NCBI GenBank assembly: GCA_964383915.1
Contig: CAYLJE010000024.1
Span: 1-26,538, forward strand
Reading direction: 5' to 3'
DNA length: 26,538 bases
DNA from: DRPN01 sp964383915
Lineage (GTDB): Bacteria; Bacteroidota; Bacteroidia; Bacteroidales; VadinHA17
Each line of letters starts with the position of its first letter. Position 1 is the stretch's first letter. The notes under the pieces are model-generated. The model saw only the letters and a list, made by a program, of their open reading frames with translations. It did no database searches and was not told where the DNA came from. Both the position numbers and the translations under genes were made by a program. Shown here one piece after another: positions 13,668-22,617 of this stretch.

Positions 13668-16208
13668 TTATTCCTTTTTTAGCTTCTCCAGGCTGGAAAC
13701 CGGCTGTATAAAAGCATCTTTGTATCCCATTTTCCTTAAGTCCGGGAGTACCAGCAAAGCTTTGGAATAACCATGATAATATCCTACCGTATATCTGAAA
13801 AACTTATCTTTACAGGCCCATACGCGAATGTCCCTGACGTGCTTAAAAGCTCCCTTATTCGGAGGATGATGCAGGGCATATATTTGTATGGTATAATAAG
13901 GAATATCCTCCTGAATATATTCACTACGGCCGACATAACTTTTTTTCTTTTCTGCCGGTGTATGAAGCATCTCTTCCAAAGTGGGGTCATCCAGGATACG
14001 GGCTTGTGAGAAACCAACCTTGTATAATTTTGAAAGCAACGCTATGGCCCTGTTTTTTTGTTTGAAACTACCCAGGGTATAATAATATTCTCCGTTTATT
14101 TCATCTACTTTAACGTAGTTTAATTCTTCCATATTGAATCGGTAAAAGTAATCTGCCGGGAGTTTCTTTTTTACTTTCAGTATTAGAATGGAGTAAGTGA
14201 AATGGTTTTTCCTGGATGCATATTCAGGAAGAAAATATTCTTCTTTATATTTTATAGAGGTATCCGGGCGAATCAGTCGTATCTCAACACGGCGTGAAAG
14301 GGCCGGTGATGGAATTTTTGTAACTTTTCCATTGCCTAAGGGAATAATCTTAATTTCTCCTATGCCTCTCAGAGTGAAACGTTTTTTCTGAATGCCCATA
14401 CTGTTGAGAAAATCAATGACAGCATGGGCACGTTTGACAGAAAGTCTCTGGTTGTGGTTTTTTGTTCCGGTGGTATCCGTCATCCCTGCAATATCAAATT
14501 TCAGAGAGGGGTATTCTTTAAGTAATGTGGCCAGTTGAATCAGGTGCTCCCTGGCTTCCAGGTTCAGACTGAATGTATCCAGACCAAAATAAACCGAACG
14601 GATAAAGAATATGTCTCCTTCATCGGTTTCCCTTGGTTTCAGATGGGTCTCAACAGCCAGGAAAGATTGTGGATATTTTTTGGGGATGATCACGGTTTCC
14701 CGGGCTGGTTTGTATTTTTTGCTTTGGAAAGTTAACAGGTAAGTCCCCGGAAGTAATTGTTTTTTATAAAGTCCCTGGGAATCCGGTTTCACTATTGTCT
14801 GAATCTTTGTCTCTGTAGTATCCGAAATGGTTACCGTCAGGGATGTATCCGGGTGCCTGGCTCCGTCATCAAATACTATGGTTCCCCGGAGCTCAATACT
14901 GGTAACTTCTTCGGGAGATATAATATGTATTTTATAAATATCCCAGTTGCCGGGGGAGTCTCCATCGGTATTGAACAAACTAATCAGGGAAGTATCTCCT
15001 GTTCCAACAGGGAAATAATACCTGTTTTCGTCTGTGGTATTGACCGGATAGCCCAGATTAATTGGTCTGGACCACTCTCCGCTTTTTTTTTGTTTTGAAT
15101 AGAAAATATCAAATCCTCCCATATTGTAATGGCCCTGAGAGGCAAAATAGAGCGTTTTTCCGTCCTTGGTGAGATAAGGATTGTCTTCTAACAAAGGCGT
15201 ATTAATGACATTTCCCAGGTTGATAGCTGGTCCCCAGCGCCCGTCTTCGTTGCGATGAGACAAATAGATATCCAGTCCCCCAACCCCTCCTTCACGATTG
15301 CTGGTAAAGTATAATGTTTTTCCGTCTGTGGAGAGGCAGCAGGAAGATTCCCAGTATTTTGTATTTATATTTCTTCCCAGTCTTTTCATGGGTGTCCAGA
15401 CAGTGTCATGATGATAACTGACCCACAAATCTGCCTCACCGCCTTCTTCTTTATAAACAAACAAGGTGTCTCCTGTGTAAGATAAGGCAGTAGCACGGCT
15501 GTCGTCTCCGGCATTCAGTTCGCCGGTGATGTTGACGGGCCTGGTCCAGTCATGCTTTTTCCTGTTACTGCACATGATGGACTGGTTGCTTCCGGGGAAA
15601 GCAGTATAGACCAGTACCTTTTCATTACCCGAGATAACCGGATACATGTTTTTATGAAAAGCATTGATGACCTCAGGCATTTTTTCTTTACGAACCCTGA
15701 CCGGTTGCTGTTCCATCTCTCTGGCATGTGCACAGTTTTTTATTTGTTGCCTGACAAAGCGATTGTAAAACATCTCAGGATTCTGGGACCGGGAACTCTG
15801 CTGCAAAAACTTTTTGTAATAATATACAGCAGAGTCTGTTTTATTCAATATGTGATAAGCAGAACCAATATAGAAAAAAACATCTACGGGAGCATGTGTC
15901 TCCTTATAACTGTATGAATAATTCAGAGTGGTGGCAAGACTTGATTTTTTAAGCCAGGGAATGGCATTTTCTACTTTACCGGGGGTATTCAGATAACAGA
16001 TACCCAGCTTGTACTGGTAATTATGATTGTCGGGGACCATATCTGCCAGCATGCGGTATAGCGGAAGTGCCTGTTCATAATCTTCGTTGTACAGAAGGAT
16101 AGATTCTGCTTCATTGAAGAGCGAACGAATTTTTTTAGGAGATTGAGCAACAGCCGGCATGACATACAAAAATAGAAGTATATATAAAAAACCCTGACTA
16201 TGTTTCAT
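13668..16208 (-). CDS. PorE-like TPR/PD40/OmpA envelope protein with C-terminal SPOR-like domains
   Basis: 846 residues. Signal peptide at 1-22 (FLYILLFLYVMPAVAQ). Domain order: TPR-like helices (25-160, e.g. EDYEQALPLYRMLADMVPDN), PD40/WD40-like propeller blades (about 185-430, with DGKTLYFTSNREGGVGGLDI and DGKTLYFASQGHYNMGGFDI), a carboxypeptidase-regulatory-like beta domain (about 440-500), and an OmpA C-terminal peptidoglycan-binding domain (about 535-648; QRLSVKRAHAVIDFLNSMGI, then RRVEIRLI). This order matches PorE, the peptidoglycan-anchoring part of the type IX secretion system. Beyond it are about 200 extra residues with two SPOR-like stretches (YYYTLGSFKQKNRAIALLS near 708; YYTIQIYALHHPP near 771). 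Unlike lipoprotein PorE, no lipobox is seen. Whether it serves secretion or another envelope task is open. Followed by rsmE. Confidence 0.85.
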   Translation of the reverse strand: MKHSQGFLYILLFLYVMPAVAQSPKKIRSLFNEAESILLYNEDYEQALPLYRMLADMVPDNHNYQYKLGICYLNTPGKVENAIPWLKKSSLATTLNYSYSYKETHAPVDVFFYIGSAYHILNKTDSAVYYYKKFLQQSSRSQNPEMFYNRFVRQQIKNCAHAREMEQQPVRVRKEKMPEVINAFHKNMYPVISGNEKVLVYTAFPGSNQSIMCSNRKKHDWTRPVNITGELNAGDDSRATALSYTGDTLFVYKEEGGEADLWVSYHHDTVWTPMKRLGRNINTKYWESSCCLSTDGKTLYFTSNREGGVGGLDIYLSHRNEDGRWGPAINLGNVINTPLLEDNPYLTKDGKTLYFASQGHYNMGGFDIFYSKQKKSGEWSRPINLGYPVNTTDENRYYFPVGTGDTSLISLFNTDGDSPGNWDIYKIHIISPEEVTSIELRGTIVFDDGARHPDTSLTVTISDTTETKIQTIVKPDSQGLYKKQLLPGTYLLTFQSKKYKPARETVIIPKKYPQSFLAVETHLKPRETDEGDIFFIRSVYFGLDTFSLNLEAREHLIQLATLLKEYPSLKFDIAGMTDTTGTKNHNQRLSVKRAHAVIDFLNSMGIQKKRFTLRGIGEIKIIPLGNGKVTKIPSPALSRRVEIRLIRPDTSIKYKEEYFLPEYASRKNHFTYSILILKVKKKLPADYFYRFNMEELNYVKVDEINGEYYYTLGSFKQKNRAIALLSKLYKVGFSQARILDDPTLEEMLHTPAEKKKSYVGRSEYIQEDIPYYTIQIYALHHPPNKGAFKHVRDIRVWACKDKFFRYTVGYYHGYSKALLVLPDLRKMGYKDAFIQPVSSLEKLKKE

Positions 16209-16234
16209 AATGCAGACAATGAACTGTTTGAAAA

Positions 16235-16267
16235 CAAAGATAGAAAAAAGTGCAGGAATAATGCAAT
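16235..16267 (-). promoter_or_regulatory. Probable promoter of the PorE-like gene
   Basis: On the - strand, TATCTTTG (16242-16235) is an exact -7 match, with ATTG (16267-16264, one mismatch to TTTG) 21 bases upstream. The start codon at 16208 is 26 bases beyond the -7 box, implying a leader of about 20 bases. Confidence 0.55.
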
Positions 16268-16273
16268 AAAACT

Positions 16274-16306
16274 TTTGTGTTCAGCGGGTGAAAACGTTTA
16301 TATTTA
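16274..16306 (+). promoter_or_regulatory. Probable promoter of the metallophosphoesterase gene
   Basis: TTTG at 16274-16277, a 21-base spacer, and TATATTTA at 16299-16306 (one mismatch to TAnnTTTG). The GTG start is 27 bases on. Together with the opposite promoter, two divergent promoters are packed into about 125 bases. Confidence 0.45.
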
Positions 16307-16333
16307 CAAACTAAAATACTGAAAAAACAAAAG

Positions 16334-16855
16334 GTGAAGAAAATAGGCTTGTTATCGGATACTCATGGCCATATAGAAGACCGGTTAAAGATTGTTTTTA
16401 GTGATGTGGATGAGATATGGCATGCCGGGGATATCGGTGCACCGGAAGTGGCAGATTTTCTTTCATCGTTGAAACCCTTTCGTGCCGTATATGGAAATAT
16501 TGACGGACAGCAACTAAGAAAAAGATTCCCTGCATACCTGCGTTTTTATTGTGAGGAAGTAGATGTGTTTATGACGCATATTGGAGGATATCCGGGACAT
16601 TATGACCGGCGGATAAGAGAGATGTTATTAAAGAATCCGCCGGATCTGTTTATCTCCGGACATTCTCATATCCTGAAAGTGATGTTCGATAAAAAACTAA
16701 ATTTCCTTCATATCAATCCGGGAGCAACCGGGTTTTCAGGGTTTCACATCAAACGAACCGTGGTTAGGTTTGTGATTGATCAGCATAAGATAAAAGATCT
16801 TGAAGTGGTGGAACTGGGAGACAGAAATCGTCCTGTTAAACCAAATAATAGCTGA
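16334..16855 (+). CDS. YfcE/MJ0936-type metallophosphoesterase
   Basis: 173 residues beginning at a GTG (16334). All metal-binding motifs of the calcineurin-like family are present: SDTHG (8-12), GDIG (32-35), GNID (54-57), THIGG (81-85) and SGHSH (108-112). Small cytoplasmic enzymes of this group hydrolyse phosphodiesters with Mn2+ or similar metals in vitro; the physiological substrate is generally unknown. No signal peptide. It is alone on the + strand, between the divergent PorE-like gene and the convergent 1521-residue gene, so genomic context gives no clue to the substrate. Confidence 0.92.
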   Translation: MKKIGLLSDTHGHIEDRLKIVFSDVDEIWHAGDIGAPEVADFLSSLKPFRAVYGNIDGQQLRKRFPAYLRFYCEEVDVFMTHIGGYPGHYDRRIREMLLKNPPDLFISGHSHILKVMFDKKLNFLHINPGATGFSGFHIKRTVVRFVIDQHKIKDLEVVELGDRNRPVKPNNS

Positions 16856-16926
16856 AAAAGAGCACCGGCACTGATACAATCCGGGTCATTCAAACGAATC
16901 AAACTTTCAAGCCCCTGGGATTGTTT

Positions 16927-19900
16927 TTATTTTTCATCTCCTTTACCATTTTCATCACTTGCCCCATCTCCCTTTCCTTCTTTTATTATATTCATTCTTC
17001 TGAGGAACATGTCTTTTTTACGTCCTACACCTACCATGTAGATATAGGGTGTCTGCCCGCTTCTTACTTTCAGGGACCTTTTACCTGGTTTCAGTGCCTG
17101 TATGGCGGTAGCAAAAGCAGGGTTGTTTGACAGGGCCTGCATAACGCCGGTCGTATAACCAAAATAGTAGTAATCCTTGTCATTTAATTTCAAATAGAGA
17201 TCGAACATATCCCCGCTTCTTTTCTTCCGTATTTCAAAATAACCATCAACCATAACATTTAATGGATGTCCGTCGATATTCCCGATTCCGATTTTTCCGG
17301 TAGAGAGGTATGAATTTGTTTCAGGATTCCACCCCATGGTTACGACAGATAGAAAGAGCGTGTGTTTTTGTCCCGGAGGAACCACAGGGAATTGGCCGAA
17401 GAGTTTCATCTCCTGTTTGACTGCATGTGTTACATTTTCTGTTGTTCCAATTTCTTCAGCCATTTTTTTGTATTCGGCATTTCTTATATCTACTGGTTGC
17501 AGATTTGTTAGTGAGTCAATTTTCCCGGTCATAATTTTTAATGCATCCGTATTAAAATAAAAATCAAAACCGATCATCAGGTGCAGGGTAACTTTATTAT
17601 CATTCTCCATCTCCTGGAGAATATTTCCTATTGAAACCATCTTGACCTGGCCGAAATTTACCCCGGGGTTTAATTTTCCTTCTCCATATAGTTTACAATA
17701 GTTCCGGTTTAGGGAGATGTAGTTCCCCGGGAGGGAAGGATTGTGTACCTTTTCTTCACTCCCGATACGGTATTCTCCGGTTTTTTTATCAAAATAGAGT
17801 ACGCCTTTTGCCGAACTGATGAGGATATCACTATAGTTCTTCCTTCCTGATAAAAAGGCAGGATAAATATGGATTGAGTCATTGGTGATAAAATGTCCGC
17901 TGTATATTCTTTTATGATTGATATCCCGTATTTTATCTCCTACGGGGATTAAAATATTCTGCGGATCAATCTCGGCGGAAAAAGCCAGATAACTACGTGA
18001 AAGTTTTTGGCACTGATGGATTACCCGTACTCCACCGGAGAATAGTAAGTGATCTCTGGCTGCGAACAGTTCAACTTTCCCCGTATATTCAAAATCAGGA
18101 CTTAGCAGGAAGTGCTTTTCCGGCGGGAGTTTTGCCGTCCCATACGTATAGAGGGAATCATCTACCTTAACATCCGAAAAAAAGATATCTTCGGATCCCC
18201 CGTTTTCCTCAATGTAATGGTATGTTCCCGAGCCATAAAAGTCTTTGCCGGAAAAAATATTTATGTTTGCAGAATCCAATGTATAAATATTGTCAGCTAC
18301 CAGCCGGGCATCCGTCAGTTTATGTAAGATACCGTTTTGTTCAATTTGCAGGGTTTGTCCGTTGGGGTATATCAGAGCATCTGCGATTTCTATAAATCTG
18401 GTATGGAACGTCTCAATCGTACCTGTGGATAGATCATAACGGGCCGAGTCGGCATAAAAACCAAGTGTGTCTGCTTTGGGATTCATGGAAATGAAAGTTG
18501 GCATCTTGATCCATTTCCCGGCAAGGGTAAGCGGATCATTCCCCAGAAGATATGGATCATCAGATGTTTTCCCGTTGTTTAAAATTATCTGCTTGGTTTT
18601 CATGTCCATGGAGAATCTGTCCAGAGAAGTGATCCATTGTTTGTCAGGAAAATCAACAGGGATAGTGTCTGTCAGGGTTTGAAAATATGAAACCTGCCCG
18701 GGGACATTGACATCTATCTTTAACAGGTTGGTTTGCAACCTGTTTGCCTGACCAGGAGTAGAACCATATATGACCAGGTTGGCAGTATCAGCATGAATAT
18801 CCGTATCCGTAAGAATGAATTGTGTAGAAGACAGGTTTGATTCAGGAATCCTGATGACTCCGTTTGCTGTGAGATTATCCGGAGAGAGAGTCATGTCGCC
18901 ATTGAAGACATAACGGTTGTTAAAGAGGGCTATATCTGATGTTTTTTTGTAAACATGGAACTGATCCTGTTTTGGTTGCCACTTGATGTGGATATCTCTG
19001 GCTGTTACATCCGGGTAACGCGTGCCTTCATGAGTGGATTTAATTGTAAAGTCATGTGCATCCGTAATCATGGAATCCGGGAAAAACGAGAAATGGTCAG
19101 ACAGGACAGTGGAAGATAAATAAGTTAGCTTGCCAGATCCTTCCAGCCCCTGGTTACTCATTTTTACTTCATTAAAGTATTTCCCCTTTCCGTTATAAAC
19201 CGTTAATCCGCCTTCCGGCACCCTGGAAATAAAACCCAGCGAATTGTCTTCTTGCACTTTCAGTTGCTGGGGGATGGGAGGGAAAATATCCCCACTGATA
19301 AAATCCCCTTTAAATGAAAGGTCTTTTTTATACAGGTTATTTAAAGAATGTAAGGTAAACGGTTCAATAACAAAATGAAAATTTTTACGTGTGTAAACAC
19401 TGTCATAAATAGAAGATTTGTTATAGTAAACAAATGAACTGTCAATGCTGTTGAAAAATGGATATTTATCATAGTGTTTTATTCCTGATTTATTATCCGG
19501 GGCATCTATATAAATATCCCCTGTGACAAGTTCCAGAATATTATTTATTTTTTCAGGGACAGGATTTCCAAGGTTGTCTTTCTTTTCTCCGTATGTGCTA
19601 AACCTCATGGAATCAATTTTATGTAAACTGATTTTAAAACTGTCATAGTTAAAAAAGAATTTTTTACCATAAAGAATAGTCATTCCTGCCTGGATCCTTC
19701 CATCAAAGCTAAAACTCCGGTTCTTATGCATGATAATACGATGATGGGTGGGGAAAATCGCTACCTTCTGAGAGTCGCTGAGAAAAATAGTAGGAACCCC
19801 ATTGATGGTCATCCTTAAGTTATCCAGGTTTAGTTCGGCATTATCAACCGGAGCATGGGTGTGTGAAAGAAAAGACATAACATCATAATCAATTTTTCCT

Positions 19901-21492
19901 GCGTACGCGTTCAGATAATCATACAGCTCTTTTTTTAGCGTAACATCTCCTGTCTCGGGATTATAAAAAACAAATCCATCTACGGCCAGTTGTACTACCA
20001 GACGCCGTACCTGGTATGCCGGTTTCTTCATCCATTTGGCCAACTCTTCCACAGGGAATTCTTTCGAATAATACCATTCTGCAAACTTTTTAAGCAGATA
20101 TAAGGGATGTTGTGATTCCATATATTGCATCTTGTAATATGTGTTGGCATTGAAGAAACTGGTTGACCAGAAATGCCCTTCTCCAATAGTGGTACCTCTG
20201 AGCCGGGTAAACAGAGCCAACGGTTTATCCATATACCAGACAAATCGGTTGGCCGTAATATTCAGGTTGTGGTAGGTGTCATAATACGGACTCGTAGTCA
20301 TGATGTTGTCCGTTTGATATAGCGACACCTCACGGGTGGGTACATAAAAAGTGAATGCAATATTGGGATGGAAGATAGAGTCTTTTTTAAGATAAAAAGA
20401 AATAGATGTTTCACGGCCGGATATCCTGTCCTTATGGATGGCAAAAAATATAGATTTTACCAAAAGCCGTATGGTGTCATGTTGATAAAAACGAAGAGAG
20501 GCTAACTGGTTGATATTCCCTGTGCCGTTGATTACAGCCCCCTGCATGGAAAAGCCACCTTCGTAATCAACATCAGGATAAAGATTTTTGATCTGAAACC
20601 GTTTAACATAAGAGTCGAATTTCGGATAAGTAGCCTTTTCAGGGGATGAAATACGCGTGGCTTTGTCCTCAAATTGCCCAAGAACGGGCTTGCCAAGATA
20701 GGTTTTATTAATGAAAGAAACACTGTCAACATGATAACCCGGTTTTGTCAGCGTAATCTTATAGGCAGGTAACTCTGCATATACTGAATCTGCTTCATAT
20801 CCTGCTCTGACCCAAGTTACTTTCCCGGATTTACCATACCATGTACCAGTATATGGTTCAAACCGACCGGCAGTCTCCAGAATATTTATACTGTCATGTT
20901 GTGCGTGGCATGTAAGCGTTGTTTTCGGGAGGAGAATATAAAACCCATGATCATATTTAAATTTAAAAGGCACTGGTTTCACTATCCAGGAAAGTGCCGG
21001 GGTTAAGTATAAACTGTTGTATTGTAAAAAATCAATTACCCCGGTTAGGTATCTTTGGATATAACGTAATTGTACACGTTTGTTATTCAGCAATTCAATC
21101 AGTCCTCTCTCCCAGGCATTAAAATATTCCTCCCCGGGGTATTTGTCCGATAGCAGTTCGATGGTCTCCAGATAATTGATAAAATGCGGAACCTGTCTGG
21201 CTTTACGACTTTTCAGACGGTTTAATGTATAAAGAATCTGTTTCCTGTTTGCCGGAGAGACTGTCATGGAATCAGATGCTACCATGTTGATAAAACGGGT
21301 TACCATCTGCTCCTGTTTTTCATTTAGGGGGAAAGCTGACATGAAAGTATGAAACGACTCGGCAAAAGCCAGGGTATCCGTAGGAAAAGGTTTGTTTGGT
21401 TGTGCCCTGACCGGATAGAAAGAACCTCCTAAAATCAGTAAAAATAATACGCGGTAGAATAAAAATGTCTGTCTTTGATTCAATATTGTCAT
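16927..21492 (-). CDS. Very large exported protein of unknown function
   Basis: 1521 residues with a signal peptide (FLFYRVLFLLILGG, then VRAQ near 31). It is a long, uninterrupted reading frame. I recognise it as a type of large conserved Bacteroidota protein, but I know no function. After a helical N-terminal part (about 40-160) it becomes beta-rich, with many alternating hydrophobic strands and phrases such as YEGGFSMQGAVINGTG (310-325) and GSGTYHYIEENGG (near 1110) that recall stacked beta repeats of the OstA/LptA kind. About residues 464-530 stand apart: LYLLKKFAEWYY, EELAKWMKKPAYQVRRLVV and DGFVFYNPETGDVTLKKEL look like a winged-helix fold. A DUF-like C-terminal segment holds GKVELFAARDHLLFSGGVRV. 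No C-terminal beta-barrel or type IX signal is obvious. Probably periplasmic or outer-membrane-associated. 72 bases from the convergent phosphoesterase. Confidence 0.85.
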   Translation of the reverse strand: MTILNQRQTFLFYRVLFLLILGGSFYPVRAQPNKPFPTDTLAFAESFHTFMSAFPLNEKQEQMVTRFINMVASDSMTVSPANRKQILYTLNRLKSRKARQVPHFINYLETIELLSDKYPGEEYFNAWERGLIELLNNKRVQLRYIQRYLTGVIDFLQYNSLYLTPALSWIVKPVPFKFKYDHGFYILLPKTTLTCHAQHDSINILETAGRFEPYTGTWYGKSGKVTWVRAGYEADSVYAELPAYKITLTKPGYHVDSVSFINKTYLGKPVLGQFEDKATRISSPEKATYPKFDSYVKRFQIKNLYPDVDYEGGFSMQGAVINGTGNINQLASLRFYQHDTIRLLVKSIFFAIHKDRISGRETSISFYLKKDSIFHPNIAFTFYVPTREVSLYQTDNIMTTSPYYDTYHNLNITANRFVWYMDKPLALFTRLRGTTIGEGHFWSTSFFNANTYYKMQYMESQHPLYLLKKFAEWYYSKEFPVEELAKWMKKPAYQVRRLVVQLAVDGFVFYNPETGDVTLKKELYDYLNAYAGKIDYDVMSFLSHTHAPVDNAELNLDNLRMTINGVPTIFLSDSQKVAIFPTHHRIIMHKNRSFSFDGRIQAGMTILYGKKFFFNYDSFKISLHKIDSMRFSTYGEKKDNLGNPVPEKINNILELVTGDIYIDAPDNKSGIKHYDKYPFFNSIDSSFVYYNKSSIYDSVYTRKNFHFVIEPFTLHSLNNLYKKDLSFKGDFISGDIFPPIPQQLKVQEDNSLGFISRVPEGGLTVYNGKGKYFNEVKMSNQGLEGSGKLTYLSSTVLSDHFSFFPDSMITDAHDFTIKSTHEGTRYPDVTARDIHIKWQPKQDQFHVYKKTSDIALFNNRYVFNGDMTLSPDNLTANGVIRIPESNLSSTQFILTDTDIHADTANLVIYGSTPGQANRLQTNLLKIDVNVPGQVSYFQTLTDTIPVDFPDKQWITSLDRFSMDMKTKQIILNNGKTSDDPYLLGNDPLTLAGKWIKMPTFISMNPKADTLGFYADSARYDLSTGTIETFHTRFIEIADALIYPNGQTLQIEQNGILHKLTDARLVADNIYTLDSANINIFSGKDFYGSGTYHYIEENGGSEDIFFSDVKVDDSLYTYGTAKLPPEKHFLLSPDFEYTGKVELFAARDHLLFSGGVRVIHQCQKLSRSYLAFSAEIDPQNILIPVGDKIRDINHKRIYSGHFITNDSIHIYPAFLSGRKNYSDILISSAKGVLYFDKKTGEYRIGSEEKVHNPSLPGNYISLNRNYCKLYGEGKLNPGVNFGQVKMVSIGNILQEMENDNKVTLHLMIGFDFYFNTDALKIMTGKIDSLTNLQPVDIRNAEYKKMAEEIGTTENVTHAVKQEMKLFGQFPVVPPGQKHTLFLSVVTMGWNPETNSYLSTGKIGIGNIDGHPLNVMVDGYFEIRKKRSGDMFDLYLKLNDKDYYYFGYTTGVMQALSNNPAFATAIQALKPGKRSLKVRSGQTPYIYMVGVGRKKDMFLRRMNIIKEGKGDGASDENGKGDEK

Positions 21493-21732
21493 GCCACACT
21501 TAACTCATTGAAAGAAGGTTCGAAATGGTTGGCTAAAGATATAAACTGTCATCCTGAATTAAAAATTTACTTACGAACCCAAAATTTGATATGATAAGAA
21601 ATCAATCCCGAAAACAGTCAGCCTTTTTTAAGCATTGACATCAAAATACTTTTATCCCCCGCAAGCCGGGATCTTCGCTATGCATCGACTTTAGTCTTTA
21701 GCCTTTTATCTTGGTTCTTGTCTCCCCCGCAC
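21493..21732. other. 240-base non-coding region between tpiA and the 1521-residue gene
   Basis: Holds the second heptamer array just after the tpiA stop, an imperfect GC-rich inverted repeat (about 21654-21673: ATCCC and GGGAT arms on the - strand), and AT-rich sequence that must contain the promoter of the 1521-residue gene if it is not read through from tpiA. No gene seen. Confidence 0.7.
21689..21723 (-). repeat. Second degenerate 7-bp array, just downstream of tpiA
   Basis: Read on the - strand (from 21723 down), five heptamers follow without a break: AGACAAG, AACCAAG, ATAAAAG, GCTAAAG, ACTAAAG. Every unit ends in AAG. AGACAAG occurs identically in the array downstream of serA (3811-3817), and AACCAAG at 3869-3875. 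The array begins 9 bases after the tpiA stop and has the same orientation relative to its upstream gene as the serA array. Confidence 0.85.
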
Positions 21733-22491
21733 CTATACTGCTTTAATGATAGCATAAAAATCCTGAGCATTTAAGGAAGCCCCGCCGATCAGACCTCCGT
21801 CAACATCGGTATTGGAGAATAGTTCACGGGCGTTGGAGGGTTTGCAGCTGCCCCCATACAGAATGGTTGTGTTTTCAGCTATCGCTGAGCCATATTTCTC
21901 TACAATCAGATTACGGATAAATGCGTGCATTTCCTGAGCCTGATCCGGGGTAGCCGTTACACCAGTACCAATGGCCCAAACCGGTTCATAAGCCAGGATG
22001 ATACGGGAGAATTCTTTTTCAGAAAGAAAAAATAAGGCCTCGGAGATTTGGGATCTTACAATGTCAAAATGTTTCCCGGCATTGCGTTCTTTCAGCACTT
22101 CTCCGCAGCAATAGATAGGAGAGAGGTTATTTTCAATGGCGAGTTCTATCTTTTTCTTCAGAACAGCATTAACTTCTCCAAAATAGTGCCGGCGTTCGGA
22201 ATGGCCGATGATGACATGTTCTGCCCCTGTGGAACGGATCATAGCTGTTGATACTTCTCCTGTATAAGCTCCTCCGGTTTCTGAAGCACAGTTCTGTGCT
22301 GCCAGATGTACCCGGGTTGTATCAATCCGCTTAGCCAGTTCTGCCAGGTGAATAAACGGGGGAGCGATAATAACCTCCGTATGATCAGGAAGGCCCTGGG
22401 CAGTTAATTTTTCTACATCTTCTGCCAGTTGAATACCTTCAGGCAGCGTTTTGTTCATTTTCCAGTTTCCGGCAACAATGTTTTTCCTCAT
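21733..22491 (-). CDS. tpiA: Triosephosphate isomerase
   Basis: 252 residues from the ATG at 22491, giving the standard start MRKNIVAGNWKMN. An in-frame ATG at 22575 would add 28 residues that do not belong to the family. The enzyme interconverts dihydroxyacetone phosphate and glyceraldehyde 3-phosphate in glycolysis. Seen: the catalytic Lys in GNWKMN, IIGHSERRHYFGE with the catalytic His, AYEPVWAIGTG with the catalytic Glu, and the phosphate loop region LYGGSC, then GLIGGASL. A - strand TATTTTTG (22534-22527) 36 bases before the start may be a -7 box. Upstream on the same strand, after 126 bases, lies the permease gene. Cytoplasmic. Confidence 0.97.
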   Translation of the reverse strand: MRKNIVAGNWKMNKTLPEGIQLAEDVEKLTAQGLPDHTEVIIAPPFIHLAELAKRIDTTRVHLAAQNCASETGGAYTGEVSTAMIRSTGAEHVIIGHSERRHYFGEVNAVLKKKIELAIENNLSPIYCCGEVLKERNAGKHFDIVRSQISEALFFLSEKEFSRIILAYEPVWAIGTGVTATPDQAQEMHAFIRNLIVEKYGSAIAENTTILYGGSCKPSNARELFSNTDVDGGLIGGASLNAQDFYAIIKAV

Positions 22492-22617
22492 GATATGATA
22501 TTTTTGTTTTTTATGAAATGAAAGATCAAAAATATAAATTATATCAGTAAGTTTTTTAAAAAATTTTAATTCCACCTTCGCGTTCCGCCAATTTTTCTTA
22601 CGAATCCTTCTTGCGGA

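Noticed and set aside
22492..22575. N-terminal extension of tpiA from the ATG at 22575
   Set aside because: The added 28 residues have no family counterpart, and the standard start MRKNIVAGNWKMN lies inside.
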